From Margaritifera margaritifera (lineage: Eukaryota > Mollusca > Bivalvia > Unionida > Margaritiferidae): 64,000 nt of DNA. Below, one piece after another: positions 23,271 through 33,240 of the stretch (the stretch's first letter is position 1; every line of letters begins with the position of its first letter). Made by a program: the position numbers and the translations under genes. The DNA is taken from contig JAQPZY010001628.1 of NCBI GenBank assembly GCA_029931535.1, positions 3,486,501-3,550,500 of the forward strand, read 5' to 3'. The notes under the pieces were generated by a model. The model saw only the letters and a program-made list of their open reading frames with translations, was not told the DNA's origin and did no database searches.

Positions 23271-23920
23271 GATTAAAGTCGTATGCGCCCATTCGGGCAT
23301 GCACGACTATGTACCCCCGTTCGGGGGATTAAATATGTGATTAAACACATTTTTATTTTATTCAGGTGTGTTAACAGTTCGTAACACACCGGACACTTAC
23401 AGATGTACACCCCTCCAGCGCAGCATTGTTCCCCACTAAGGAGGTTAAAATGAATGCGCGCTATTGGAGAGTGAGTACATTTAACACACCCTACAGTCAA
23501 TGCATGGTTTCCCCACAAAGGGGGTTCATTGAACGCACGAAATCGTAAGGTGTGTTGATATACCTGTACATAGGACTAGAACCACAATGTTTACAGGTAT
23601 ATATGTGCGCGTTGTAGCGCACGTTGTTGATTGAATTGCTTGAAATACACAGTCTGGAGTGGTACAGGCGGCACGGACTAGGCAAGCGAAAGCGCGAAGC
23701 GTGACGGAAGCTGAAACGCCAGTAACGTACATACATGATCAAATTCTGCCCAGTTATACTAAGTCGGGCTGTCCCTAATACCAATAAATTGTAAGCCACT
23801 TGTTCAATTATGACAATGCTTCGAGTTTCAAAGAATTTTCCATTTAACGAGAATATTCCAGTTAAAAGAAATTTTGTGTACAAAATGTACATATTTTTTT
23901 CCAGAAACAATACCAATCTT
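23270..23920 (-). pseudogene. Cysteine-rich modular ORF pair, unrecognised
   Basis: Two overlapping minus-strand ORFs (23497-23916, 139 aa; 23273-23518, 81 aa) each contain a Y-x-C-K-x0-1-C/H-x-C motif (YTCKHCG in the first, YICKCPVC in the second). The motif is embedded in a DNA module repeated about 180 bp apart (GGTGTGTT at 23366 and 23549). Other cysteine pairs (VGCVKC) lie between. The pattern suggests repeated small zinc-binding units joined by a frameshift, but it matches no zinc-finger family I know. Alternatively the DNA module is a repeat with short hairpins (for example GGTGTGTTA/TAACACACC at 23366-23391) and no coding role. Confidence 0.35.
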
Positions 23921-23999
23921 TGAGTAATATCTTTTTAGTATCACGCACACTACAATTGGTGGTTGTATTTTTTTAGACGGCGGTTCGAAATTGATCAAA

Positions 24000-24720
24000 T
24001 TTGTATTTTCAAAAATATAATCAAAAGGGGTTTTCGAGAAAAGGCCAAATTGAAAACCCCATTGATTCAGGCAATAAGATAGCCCTTAGAAGGACTATTA
24101 TTAACAGCAGGTGGTCCCCGGTAGAGAAGCTCTGTCTATCTGCCTTGCTGGCTCTCTCTTTAACGCAGCGCCCCCTTGGTAGCTCGCTATATTGCTGCTC
24201 CATGTGGTCGGCTGTTGGCGGGGGGATAGGTCGACATTTCCTCAATTGGCGAGCACAGCAGCTTGGCCCCATACTTCCATACCAAGAGCGAGTCATTGTA
24301 GTTGTAGTTGGGTGCTCCATAGCTGCTGCAAGGCTGCCTCCTTCCCTCCTCGACCACTGCGTCTCCCTCTACCGGTTAGCACGTCTGCCACACGTCTGCT
24401 CTGCTCCACCTGCGCTGCCTGAATGTGCATGGAAATTCCAACCTGTGCTTTTTTATGACGCACGTTGATATGGGCCGGAACATCAGTCTTAATTACCCTT
24501 CATTCGCCTCTGGCATAATTTCCAACTGAGCGCGTGCGGTCCATAACACATTGAGTGTATGCGCCAGTGACCAACATTAGCTAGACTCCCGTTTACACCG
24601 TATCGGCCCCTATGCAAAATCAATATGAACTGGACAGAGCTAACAAGTCAGTGATGTCAAGCTTATGTGGGCATAATTTAGATTGTTAGATTGTTAGGTT
24701 AGATTGTTTTGGGATTATCT
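24000..24720. other. GC-rich island, possible regulatory or exon sequence
   Basis: The stretch 24100-24460 is much richer in G+C than its neighbours and is open on both strands (plus 24001-24468; minus 24021-24320), as expected for GC-rich DNA. I recognise no protein. It could be a promoter-type island or part of a retroelement. Confidence 0.35.
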
Positions 24721-24779
24721 TTGACGTTTATGATAGAGGACGAGGGAATCAGTTTTGACTTGAATGGATTAACTTTTGA

Positions 24780-24945
24780 ATCAAATATGAGTGTTTTTTT
24801 GATTGCCCATCAACATATATGTGATTCCCCAGCAGTAGGACAAAATACCACTTTGAAGCCGTCTACTGCACATACCGGTTTATAGTTGAAATCTACTGAT
24901 TTTGAAAAATAAAAGATTATTATTATTATTATTATTATTTTTAAG
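24780..24945 (+). mobile_element. Possible LINE 3' tail with (ATT)n
   Basis: An AATAAAA signal (24908) is followed directly by a run of about eight ATT units (24916-24940), a common 3' end of CR1-like LINEs. No coding part is visible upstream, so this is tentative. Confidence 0.35.
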
Positions 24946-25319
24946 AGAAAATAATCGGTATAGTTGTGCTTTCTATCCCCACATTACAGAAACCTGTGGA
25001 AACCAGTCTACTGGGGACCGGAAATGTTATACCGGTAATCAGATTATAAAAATTAACATGTGTACCCAGCAAACTGTTAATTGATTACCTTACTGTTATA
25101 ATCTGGAGTTTAAGGCCAAATGCGGGATGTTTTATGAGGTGTTATAAGTCATAAAGGATTAAAGGTGGTCCATGATGGCTTTCAAGTCTTTTAATAAAAA
25201 TCAACTGACCTTTGGCAGAGGTGAGATAAAAAGGAGAGACCGACCACAAAATTATTTCGGCGGAAACTCTTGAGTTGGTATTTGGATTTTTTGTATTGTT
25301 TAATTGTTCTTGCATTGCA

Positions 25320-25745
25320 GTAGATGTTTTAGAGGAATATGTAAGGGCAGTTGATATATATTTTAGTTTAATTCATTTCAAAATGCCGAAACATAAGCTT
25401 TCTCTCAATGCTACAAAAAAAAAAAAAAATAAAAAAAAAAAAAAAATACTGGCTAAGAAATATGGAACTCGGGAATACATCTCATGTCCAACTGAGAAAC
25501 TTTCTTCTCAGAATGAACTTAGCTTGGATGAGTATTGGAGAGCAGTCAGCAATCTTAAAACCCAGCCACAGGAAAATTGAAGTTTGAACTTTCTTGCAGG
25601 ATGAGTGTGGTTGTTTTGTCAGGGTAACATTCTAATGCTCATATAGAGAAGACATTCTCTGTTCTTCGCAAAATAAAATGATTCAAGTGGAAATCTGGAC
25701 CAGAAAGCTATTGAGAGCCTGTTAAGTGTGAAATTGAATAATCAC
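25320..25745 (+). pseudogene. hAT-family C-terminal dimerisation domain relic
   Basis: The ORF ending at 25580 contains LSLDEYWRAVSNLK. Further on, in shifted frames, come HSNAHIEKTFSVLRKIK (25628-25678) and GNLDQKAIESLLSVKLN (25689-25739). This is the order and spacing of the hAT transposase C-terminal dimerisation domain, whose hallmark is SNA-x2-E-x2-FS. The N-terminal part is interrupted by lysine-coding poly(A) tracts (25415-25446). At least two frameshifts and a stop make it non-functional. It could come from a hAT transposon or from one of the many domesticated or retrocopied BED/hAT-like genes in animals. Confidence 0.6.
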
Positions 25746-25949
25746 AATTAATGTCATCATTGGTAACCAGTCAGTGATCTTGTGAATGAAACTAAAAATG
25801 CTCTTGGAATTTTTTTTTTTTTTTTAAATCTTTGCAGTGAACTACGAGATATACACCTTTTCCGTCTTCACTGAATTCTCATACACTGGCTTGTATTAAT
25901 TACCGTAATCACAATGGCTTAAAGAAGTATATTTTATTTCTTGTCGCAG

Positions 25950-26027
25950 TCTCTGAAACGTCCTGCCAGTGATGATCATTCTGACCCTCAGACTCCAAAG
26001 AAACAGAAAGTTAGTAACAATTCTTAG
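25950..26027 (+). CDS. Candidate last exon with nuclear localisation signal
   Basis: A pyrimidine-rich tract ending TTGTCGCAG (25941-25949) precedes 25 open codons and a TAG stop (26025-26027). The peptide is basic and Ser/Asp-rich and contains PKKQKV, close to the classical monopartite nuclear import signal. It looks like the C-terminus of a nuclear protein. It lies about 200 bp after the hAT-like relic on the same strand and could be its tail. No upstream host exon could be paired with it. Confidence 0.35.
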   Translation, partial: SLKRPASDDHSDPQTPKKQKVSNNS

Positions 26028-26029
26028 GA

Positions 26030-26960
26030 GTTGTAAGAAATCTTAAGCATCAGTTTGCTCCACGAATAACGAACAATCCCAGCTATGAGATCATGACTCA
26101 AAAACAAATGACTCTTGAGATTTCAGTTTTGACTCTTGAGATTGTGGTGTCAAGGGTCAAATGGCTCTTCAGTTTTGAAATCTATTGAGAACCCTGAGGT
26201 CAGACTGCACTTCAGATTCTTTCACATATCATTGGCGTTTTACCAACGTCATGAAAGGAATACACCCGATAAGCGGTTTCTTAAAGATTAACGGCTTGTT
26301 TGGCTGTGATCAGTTTGGACGCAGGGGACAGTGTTTCAAGTACAGTAAGCATATGGGATAAGAGAAATTACTCGGATCACCTACCCCATAATAATTATTA
26401 CAAACCAATGTTCAAACTATACATTTTACAATTTATTCAGTGTCTGTTGGAAAGAAATGAGTAAGATTTGTAAGAATTAACACTGTTTAAGTACCCCCCC
26501 CCCCAACACACACACACACACACTCTCCAACACCAAGTAATTAAACTTGCTGAGTGCCTTAAAGTCTTAATGACTTTGAAATTGAGGATTGTGTAAAAAT
26601 CAAAATGTTTTATGGAATCTGTTCAAGCAGCAGCATATGTGAATGAACATACCACTTTTCCACGTCAAAACCTTCCCTAGCTGACAGATGATGGTAATAC
26701 CCCTACTGTATCTACTCCAGACTCTAATATCCCATTTGAGGCCCCTTCAGGATCGTCAACAATGCACAAACGAAATGTCAATACAGTTGGGTGACAAAGG
26801 TCAGCATGAACCTGAATACGGACATCCACTATAGTATTAGCTAATATTGACCCAGAATTTGATCCAGTAAATGCTTAAGGGTGTCAAGGGAGCAGATGTC
26901 AGGAATATGAACATGTACAATGTACAATATGGTCCTGTACAACCTAGCTATTTGAAATTT
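26030..26960. other. Flank upstream of the LINE; possible LINE 5' UTR or ORF1 remnant
   Basis: A C-run followed by (CA)n lies at 26497-26523. The stretch 26640-26890 is moderately balanced in composition and may be the decayed ORF1 or 5' region of the LINE that follows. I cannot confirm this. Confidence 0.3.
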
Positions 26961-27137
26961 GTTTTTGTAAATGTTTGTGATTAAGACAAAATTTAATACC
27001 TGAATTTTCTGAATTTATTCATTCTTATGATATTGTTTCATTTGTTGAAACTAAGCTCAAGGACATAGATGAAATCAGTGTCAATGGTTATATAAGATAA
27101 TTACATAAAATAGACGTAGATATCTCCGACGTTCTGA

Positions 27138-27280
27138 CGGTATAGCAGTTCTTATTAAGGATTCTCACAATGTGTTTGGGAATGTTGCAGAATCGGAATT
27201 AGAATATACTCATTGGATCAAAATTCGAAATATAGAAATAACTGGTAGTGATCCTGTCATTGTTGGATCAGTATATATAT
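27138..27280 (+). repeat. Left copy of the 143-bp direct repeat flanking the inserted LINE
   Basis: It is nearly identical to 28676-28818 and belongs to the endonuclease coding sequence of the host LINE. It ends in GGATCAGTATATATAT, where the inserted sequence begins. Confidence 0.85.
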
Positions 27281-28251
27281 CATGTCGTTCCATCAACCGC
27301 ACCCGCAACGCTTGCAGAAGAGCAAGGCAGGTCTTTTTTGGTCTTGCAAACATTGGGATGGGTACCCCAAACCCCAAAACATCCGCGAGTTTATATAAGA
27401 AAATCGTGATTCCAACCTTACTATATGGCTGCGAACTTTGGAATGAGCTTCAAAAATGCGATCTACTGGAGCTCAACAAGTTGCAACATTTTATATCAAA
27501 AAGAATTCAGGGATTTCCCGAACAAACGCGGCCAGATATGTGTGAGTCAATGCTGGGACTAATAAGAATTACAACCGAAATTGATCGACGTAAACTTCTC
27601 TTCCTAGGTAAACTCTGCACCCTGTCCAATAACACCATCTCCAAACAAATTGTCCTCATACGTCTTCACATGTATTTTGATAGCACCCAATCTGTACAAT
27701 CTGGTTTTATTCCAGATATTTGGAATTTACTTCAGAAGTATGAGATTACACATTTCCTCCTGAACTTCATTAATCAATCAATTTTCTCTGACAAATCTCA
27801 GTGGAAACAATTGGTCAACATGACTTTACTTGAAAAGGTAGAGACTACCTGGCGCGACAGAATCAATAGACATCCTGATTTTTCTAGATTTCAACACTTA
27901 CAAACACAAATCCGCCCTTCCACTCTGTACTACATTGCGAGGAATAATTATGAACGCAAATTAACCGGGTTTATAGCATCCCTGTGGGTATTAAAGCCAG
28001 GCCATGACGTTACTCACTGTCAAAAATGTGGTCAACAGTATATCGACCTCCTTCAGCATGTGGTCACATCATGTATATTAACAAGACAAATTGCCAACGA
28101 CTTTCACTGGTACGTGTTGGACAAGTTTGGACTTGAACTACACATAGAACTTACCCAAAGTAACGACGAATCACAGTTGCTAAAACTGTTAAGAACTGAC
28201 ATTGAAAGAAGACTTGACAAAACACGATTTCACCAGTTTCAGATCTGTTGA
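27172..28251 (+). CDS. Chimeric ORF: host-LINE endonuclease piece fused to inserted LINE ORF2 C-terminus
   Basis: The 359-codon ORF is the longest non-repetitive ORF in the window. Residues 1 to about 36 come from the endonuclease of the older LINE. From about residue 37 it is the post-RT C-terminal region of the inserted LINE: IPTLLYGCELWN (about residues 80-91), then a zinc-type motif C283-x2-C286-x9-H296-x4-C301. The ATG belongs to the host element, so the fusion arose by insertion and happens to keep the frame. There is no RT palm or nuclease, so no enzymatic activity is expected. Whether it is transcribed is unknown. It is most likely a chance fusion. Confidence 0.7.
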   Translation: MFGNVAESELEYTHWIKIRNIEITGSDPVIVGSVYISCRSINRTRNACRRARQVFFGLANIGMGTPNPKTSASLYKKIVIPTLLYGCELWNELQKCDLLELNKLQHFISKRIQGFPEQTRPDMCESMLGLIRITTEIDRRKLLFLGKLCTLSNNTISKQIVLIRLHMYFDSTQSVQSGFIPDIWNLLQKYEITHFLLNFINQSIFSDKSQWKQLVNMTLLEKVETTWRDRINRHPDFSRFQHLQTQIRPSTLYYIARNNYERKLTGFIASLWVLKPGHDVTHCQKCGQQYIDLLQHVVTSCILTRQIANDFHWYVLDKFGLELHIELTQSNDESQLLKLLRTDIERRLDKTRFHQFQIC

Positions 28252-28675
28252 TTCCAATTTCTCGCCCTTGTATCACGAGTGTACTTCATAGCCTGAAGAC
28301 CAAACATGTGTCAAAAGCAAACATTCCTAAATCAGCTCCTGCCAAAACTCTCTACCTATTTGACCTTACTTTAAAAGCAAAGTCATTATCATTAATGGAT
28401 CAGTACCGTAATAAAAAGTTTTTTTTCCCTATAGATTTATGTACAAAGATTATGTGCCATTTTGTATGTTTGCATGTATTTCCTAACTATTGATATTGTA
28501 TTTGTTTCTTCCTCATCTGTATTAGTGTAATATGTATCACATGTATCACTGACTTTCTGGAATGTTTTCCGAAATCTTCAATGTAAATTGTTAACTGTAT
28601 TTCTCTCTGTTCTATTTTCTATGTTTGTAAATGAACTCTCCTTATCGAGGAAATAAAGATTGATTGATTGATTGG
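27281..28675 (+). mobile_element. 5'-truncated LINE inserted into the older LINE
   Basis: The fragment begins inside ORF2 and ends in a 3' UTR with AATAAA (28652-28657) and a (TTGA)n tail (28658-28673), the usual tail form of CR1-like elements. It is flanked by direct repeats of about 143 bp of host LINE sequence, and the host LINE frame resumes after it. The coding part (to 28251) has no stop, so this is the youngest LINE sequence in the window. Confidence 0.85.
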
Positions 28676-28818
28676 CGGTATAGCAGTTCTTATTAAGGAT
28701 TCTCTCAATGAGTGTGGGGATGTTGCAGAATTGGAATTAGAATATACCCATTGGATCAAAATTAGAAATATAGGAATAACTGGTAGTGATCCTGCCATTG
28801 TTGGATCAGTATATATAT
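28676..28818 (+). repeat. Right copy of the 143-bp direct repeat flanking the inserted LINE
   Basis: It starts CGGTATAGCAG immediately after the (TTGA)n tail and continues the host LINE endonuclease into 28819 onward. Confidence 0.85.
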
Positions 28819-29230
28819 ATACCCCCAGAAGGTTCGGAGTATAGCTCTGACGAAGCATTGACTGAAATAGAAATTGAAATGTTACATTTTTCTAATAGCT
28901 CTGGTTATATTTTTCTTGCCGGTGACTTTAGTGTTAGAACTGCTTATTTATCATATATTTATGATAACTTTCTTAATACAAACCAAGTTGAAATATTCAG
29001 TCTCGATAATGATACAATGAACTACACAGAGGGGACCGAGCGTCCATACAAATATGGTATACCCCAGGTTCAATACTGAGAAGATAGAAATAGAAATAGG
29101 TATGGTATGCATTTATTGAATTTTTGTAAAAATAATAATATGTATATTTGTAACGGAAGGGTGGGTGTAGACAGGGGAGTTGGAACATGCACATCCGGTG
29201 ACAAGAGCCTAATTGATTATTTAGTACGAC
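28676..29230 (+). pseudogene. Endonuclease (APE) region of the older LINE, right part
   Basis: In shifting frames it carries LEYTHWIKIRN, SGYIFLAGDFSVRT (28900-28941) and LIDYLV (near 29210). These are the catalytic GDFN-type block and the SxIDxI-type block of APE endonucleases. Frameshifts occur near 28835 and 29080. Confidence 0.7.
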
Positions 29231-29389
29231 CTTAAGTGGCTTCTAATTTTTAAAATTTTTTGAAGTGCTTGATTTTAATCCTTTGTTATCAGATATTCAC
29301 TGTGCTTTAGCATACCAGATTGGAAGTAATCAGCTACATGTACTTGATGATTCTATCACATAAAATAGAACTAGAAGATTGTGGGATTT

Positions 29390-30000
29390 GAGAAGAAAAA
29401 ATTGAATTCCTGGCTAATATAAATGTTCAAAATCTGAATTATATCGACTTTGAATTGCAGGAACTTATCAATAAAGATAATATAGCACGAGACAATGTAA
29501 ATAGAATCATCAACGATAAAAGTAACATTTTTATTAACTCTGCTGAACTGACATTTTCTCATAAAGGACATAAAGGTGAAAGTTCTGCAAATGCACGCAA
29601 GAAAAAAGCAGACCATAAGCCATGGCTTGGCAATGAGTGTATGAAAGCCAGAAACATTACCACTTGTATAGGAAAGTTCATGAAAGTAGAAAAACTTCAT
29701 CGAGTAAAGCTAATATGCTAACAGCTAGTAGACAGTATAAGAAAACTCTTGCAAATCATTACTCTTGTTATAAAAAAATCATTGCAAAGGAAAATACGCT
29801 CTTTACAATCAAGAGATCCAAAGAGATACTGGAAATGATAAATAATGTCGGTAAGAAAAGACCCGTTCAAAGTGTTATATTGCAAGAATATTTTGAATAC
29901 TTTAAAACAAAAATAAACTCGGTGGTCACAGATGGTGACGACCAAGTAATCCCTGAAACGATGCAAGCGGCGGATGTTGTGGATAACTCGTCTGAATGAC
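29390..30000 (+). pseudogene. Linker region between endonuclease and RT of the older LINE
   Basis: Two overlapping ORFs (29455-29721 and 29637-29999) in different frames join into a Lys/Asn-rich stretch with KPWLGNECMKAR and, later, YKKTLANHYSCYKK. This is typical of the segment just before the RT in CR1/L2-type LINEs, which usually has W followed by basic residues. Confidence 0.6.
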
Positions 30001-30109
30001 CTAATTACAGTTGAAGAAATATTAAAAGTTGTTATCAATCTAAAAAAATAATAAAGCAAGTTCAATTGATAATATGTTAAATTAAAATATAAAAAGCTCG
30101 ATTGCTGAA

Positions 30110-30586
30110 ATGTTAAATATGTATGTAAAACTTTTTAATATAATCTTGAATACTGGCTTCGTACCAGATGGTTGGACTAAAGGTGTTATTGTGCCAATTT
30201 ATACAAATAAAGGTGATCAAACCGATATATCAAATTATAGACTTATTACTTTAGTTAGCTGTTTCGGTAAAGTTTTTACTGCTATATTAAATTTAAGATT
30301 GTCTAAATTCCTTGATGATAATAAATTACTATCTGAGACTCAGGTTGGATTTAGCAATGGCTATTCCACAATAGATAATATCTTCCTTTTGTATAGCCTC
30401 CTTGAATTTATCGGACTCTGCAAAACGAAACTTTTGTGTACTTTTGTTGATTTTACAAGTGCCTTTGATAATGTATGGAGATTTGAATTATGGCATAAGT
30501 TGTATTCGATAGGCATCAGGGGAAAGTGTTTTAATGTTGTATTAAGTATTTATAATGGTTTTCAAATCATGTGTACGTGCAAATAA
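30110..30586 (+). pseudogene. LINE reverse transcriptase, fingers and palm
   Basis: This open stretch of 158 codons holds PDGWTKGVIVPIYTNKGD, SNYRLITLVSCFGKVFT, LSETQVGF and the catalytic motif A segment FVDFTSAFDNVW. These are RT blocks 1 to 3 of LINEs. It ends at a stop, and the following block (GVRQGEYLS, near 30620) is in another frame. Confidence 0.85.
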
Positions 30587-30747
30587 TGAATTTTCCGGTT
30601 TTTTCTCACGTGAAAAAGGTGTAAGACAAGGGGAATATTTATCTCGATTATTGTTCTCATTATTCCTAAATGACATAAAATCATTTTTTTTAAATAAATG
30701 GGTGTAGAGGTTGTGCTGTACCCTCCAATCATACTGATTTTGTAAAT

Positions 30748-30960
30748 TTGTTAAATGTTATGTTGCTTTTATACGCTGATGACACTATACTTGTCGCTGA
30801 TGACACTATGCTTGTCGGAGATAATCCTGCTGACATGCAATATACCCTTGATATGTTTAGTAGATATTACGATAACTGGAAAGTTACAATCAATATTGAG
30901 GAAACAAAAATTATTGTATTTGGTTCAAATAAAGATCACACATACAAAAATGTAAGATAA
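30748..30960 (+). pseudogene. LINE reverse transcriptase, catalytic box and thumb, with duplicated ADD
   Basis: The frame reads LLYADDTILVADDTMLVGD. The YADD motif C (30772-30783) is followed by a second ADDT unit, because the 21 bp at 30775-30795 are repeated at 30796-30816 with one substitution. The normal thumb (WKVTINIEETKIIVF) follows. Confidence 0.85.
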
Positions 30961-31563
30961 GAAATGCCTATTCTGATGAATATAAATACTTAGGTTTTAT
31001 ATTTCACAAGAATGGAAAATTCTCCACTGGCCTAAAAAATCTAGTATATATAGCCAATAAAAGTATGCATTACATCAATACGTCATCTAAAGGTCTTAAT
31101 TACAGGCTATTTAAAACTAATCTGGATTTAGAAAAGATCTATTTCTCATTACCAAAAAATATATCTAAAAGCTTAATTAAGTTTAAAACTGCAAATCATA
31201 TGTTTCCTGTTGAAACTGGTAGATGGGGTAATTTTTTCTATATCGAAAGATATTTTACACTCTGTCAGTCAAAAAAAATTGGTGAATGAATATCACTATC
31301 TTCTGTCGTGTTCTTATTTTCATGATAAAAGATAAAACTTTATACCTCATTTTTATATTTCCAGGACTAACATTTATAAATATAATCAATTAATGGATAC
31401 AGGTAACATTAAACTCTTGAAAAACATTTGCCGGTTCTTAGATAGTGTTTTCCGAATTTTAGAATCTCTATTAAGCATTATGTTATGATATCACACATTA
31501 TATTCATGTTCTTTATCTTATATACCTCATAGGTTGTAAACAATAAAGTCTTGTCTTGTCTTG

Positions 31564-31918
31564 AAAGTCTGTAACCTATTGCCAGCTATTCCCTTTAGTC
31601 TAGCAAATCTTATCAAAAATCGTTCAGAATGTGAAAAAGCATGAACAATTTAACAAAAGCAGATTTTGTTATGTTCTCTTTCACATAAGAGCAGGAAACA
31701 CGTGAGTTGATAACACTTAAATGGTCATCATGCCGTAGATATACAAAATGCGCAATATACTCAAAAATATACGTAAATACAATTCAGTGATTCGTAGTTT
31801 TACTCATTCTTAAAAATATCCTGTCATAGACTTTCTTACATTCAAAATCATACTTTTCTTTCAGATTTAAGATAACTGATGAAATTTGCCCATTATATGA
31901 AGAAACATTTGCAATCTG
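31564..31918. other. No gene recognised
   Basis: AT-rich sequence between the LINE tail and the foldback MITE. Confidence 0.4.
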
Positions 31919-32077
31919 ATACCGTATATACTCGCTTATAAGTCGGATCCAACTGCAAACTGTATAGACCCAGATCTGCCCTCGCATAAAGGACCGGCAG
32001 ATCTGGGTTCATGCAGTTTGTTAGGAGTAATTAGTATAGCAAACAACATAGATCCTGATCTGCCAGCGCATTATGCA
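31919..32077 (+). mobile_element. Foldback MITE, copy 2 (truncated)
   Basis: It starts ATACCGTATATACTCGCTTA and matches the reverse complement of 11117-11337 in order, including GCAGTTTGTTAGGAGTAAT and TGATCTGCCAGCGCATTATG. The last hairpin arm and the right TIR are missing. Confidence 0.7.
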
Positions 32078-33240
32078 CGTCCATCTGGCTGTTTGTTCAT
32101 TCACCCGCCAGTTTGTCCATGATAAGTTTATTAGCGCGATTACAAGGAAACAAAAAGTTGACTAAGAGTTACGAAATTTCCTTGGATGTGAATAGATTTT
32201 CATGCCATTTAAGCGAATTTGTTTTTCTTCATATTTTTAATTCAGTTATTTGCATTTTATTGACTTAGATTTCCTGGGTATATATCTTGTTAGTATGATT
32301 AAGTAACAACTACTAAATGTTGACATATGATATTTTGTAGACATGTTTGTATGTAAATGTAGACATATGATATTTTGTAGACATGTTTGTATGTAAATGT
32401 TGATAGCCTTGTAAGATTTTCACAACATTGAAGCTATTCGTAAACATTTTTTTTTGGGGGGGGGGGATTTTTGTTGGATTAACACTTTTTGTGAGCATCT
32501 AGGTTATTTTTACAACTGATGCATTATTCAGAATATCTTATGCAGTCGCTATCTGACATTCATTTTTCATACGAATAACATTTTGTGACGTCAAATAGTC
32601 ACAACAAAATTACAAGATACCTTTGTGAGCACTGTCCAGATAGGAATCCAGATCTTGTCACTGACTCATTACCACCCTAAGCTACTGGGATTGGCAGTTC
32701 TTGCCAGGGTTTTAACCAATAGTGATCTACTTGGTGTGTAGCTCTTGTTGACTGCCCCTCTAATGCAGACTATGCTGGAGTTAAGCGTTCCACAATCTAG
32801 CCACCTCCCTTTATCAAACACCTTTTTCTCTGCCTGAATTACTTTGACTTATTTGCGTGTTTACATTTTATTTCTTTTCCCCTCTTCTTTCACCGCATGT
32901 GTTTCAGTAAATATTACTCCGCTGGAGTTTATATCTTCACGGATTATCAATCTTTCGTTCTTAATACCCGTCTAAACACAATGAAAAGTACTTGACATTA
33001 GCTCATTATCCTAAATAAACCTTATATTTATGCATAAATGGGATATATATATATATTGAATTCTCTTGTAAGTATGAGAACTTTTGTAGTTGTTGTATGT
33101 GTTTCCGCTAGTGTGTGAGAAGGCACTTCACCTAAAGCCAGTGTATAATTAAAATTGAGAAAACGATAAATTTTAACAAAATTACAAACTGATCAGGTAA
33201 GATATATGACCAGTTGCATGCTTTAGAAGAAGGTACTTCG
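32078..33240. other. Mostly unassigned; one 40-bp duplication and a G run
   Basis: ACATATGATATTTTGTAGAC plus about 20 bp is duplicated at about 32322-32399. A 12-base G run follows a poly(T) tract (32447-32466). The stretch 32600-32830 is less AT-rich and could be an old SINE, but no polymerase III boxes are convincing. Confidence 0.4.

Larger units (their letters stand above)
26960..31563 (+). mobile_element. LINE (APE-type non-LTR retrotransposon), interrupted by another LINE
   Basis: The order is APE endonuclease (from about 26975, broken at 27281 and resumed at 28676; GDFSVRT at 28921), a linker rich in Lys/Asn (29400-30000), RT (30110-30960; FVDFTSAFDNVW palm motif A near 30440, YADD box at 30772) and a C-terminal zinc-type end near 31300. 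It closes with an AATAAA signal and a short (TTGTC)n tail (31541-31563). The overall plan matches CR1/L2-like LINEs. Multiple frameshifts and stops inactivate it. In the APE motif the usual Asn of GDFN is Ser. The RT catalytic box carries a 21-bp duplication (separate finding). The second LINE fragment occupies 27281-28675. Confidence 0.85.

Noticed and set aside
32600..32830. Less AT-rich segment considered as an RNA gene or SINE
   Set aside because: No A/B boxes at correct spacing and no tail; could not be supported.
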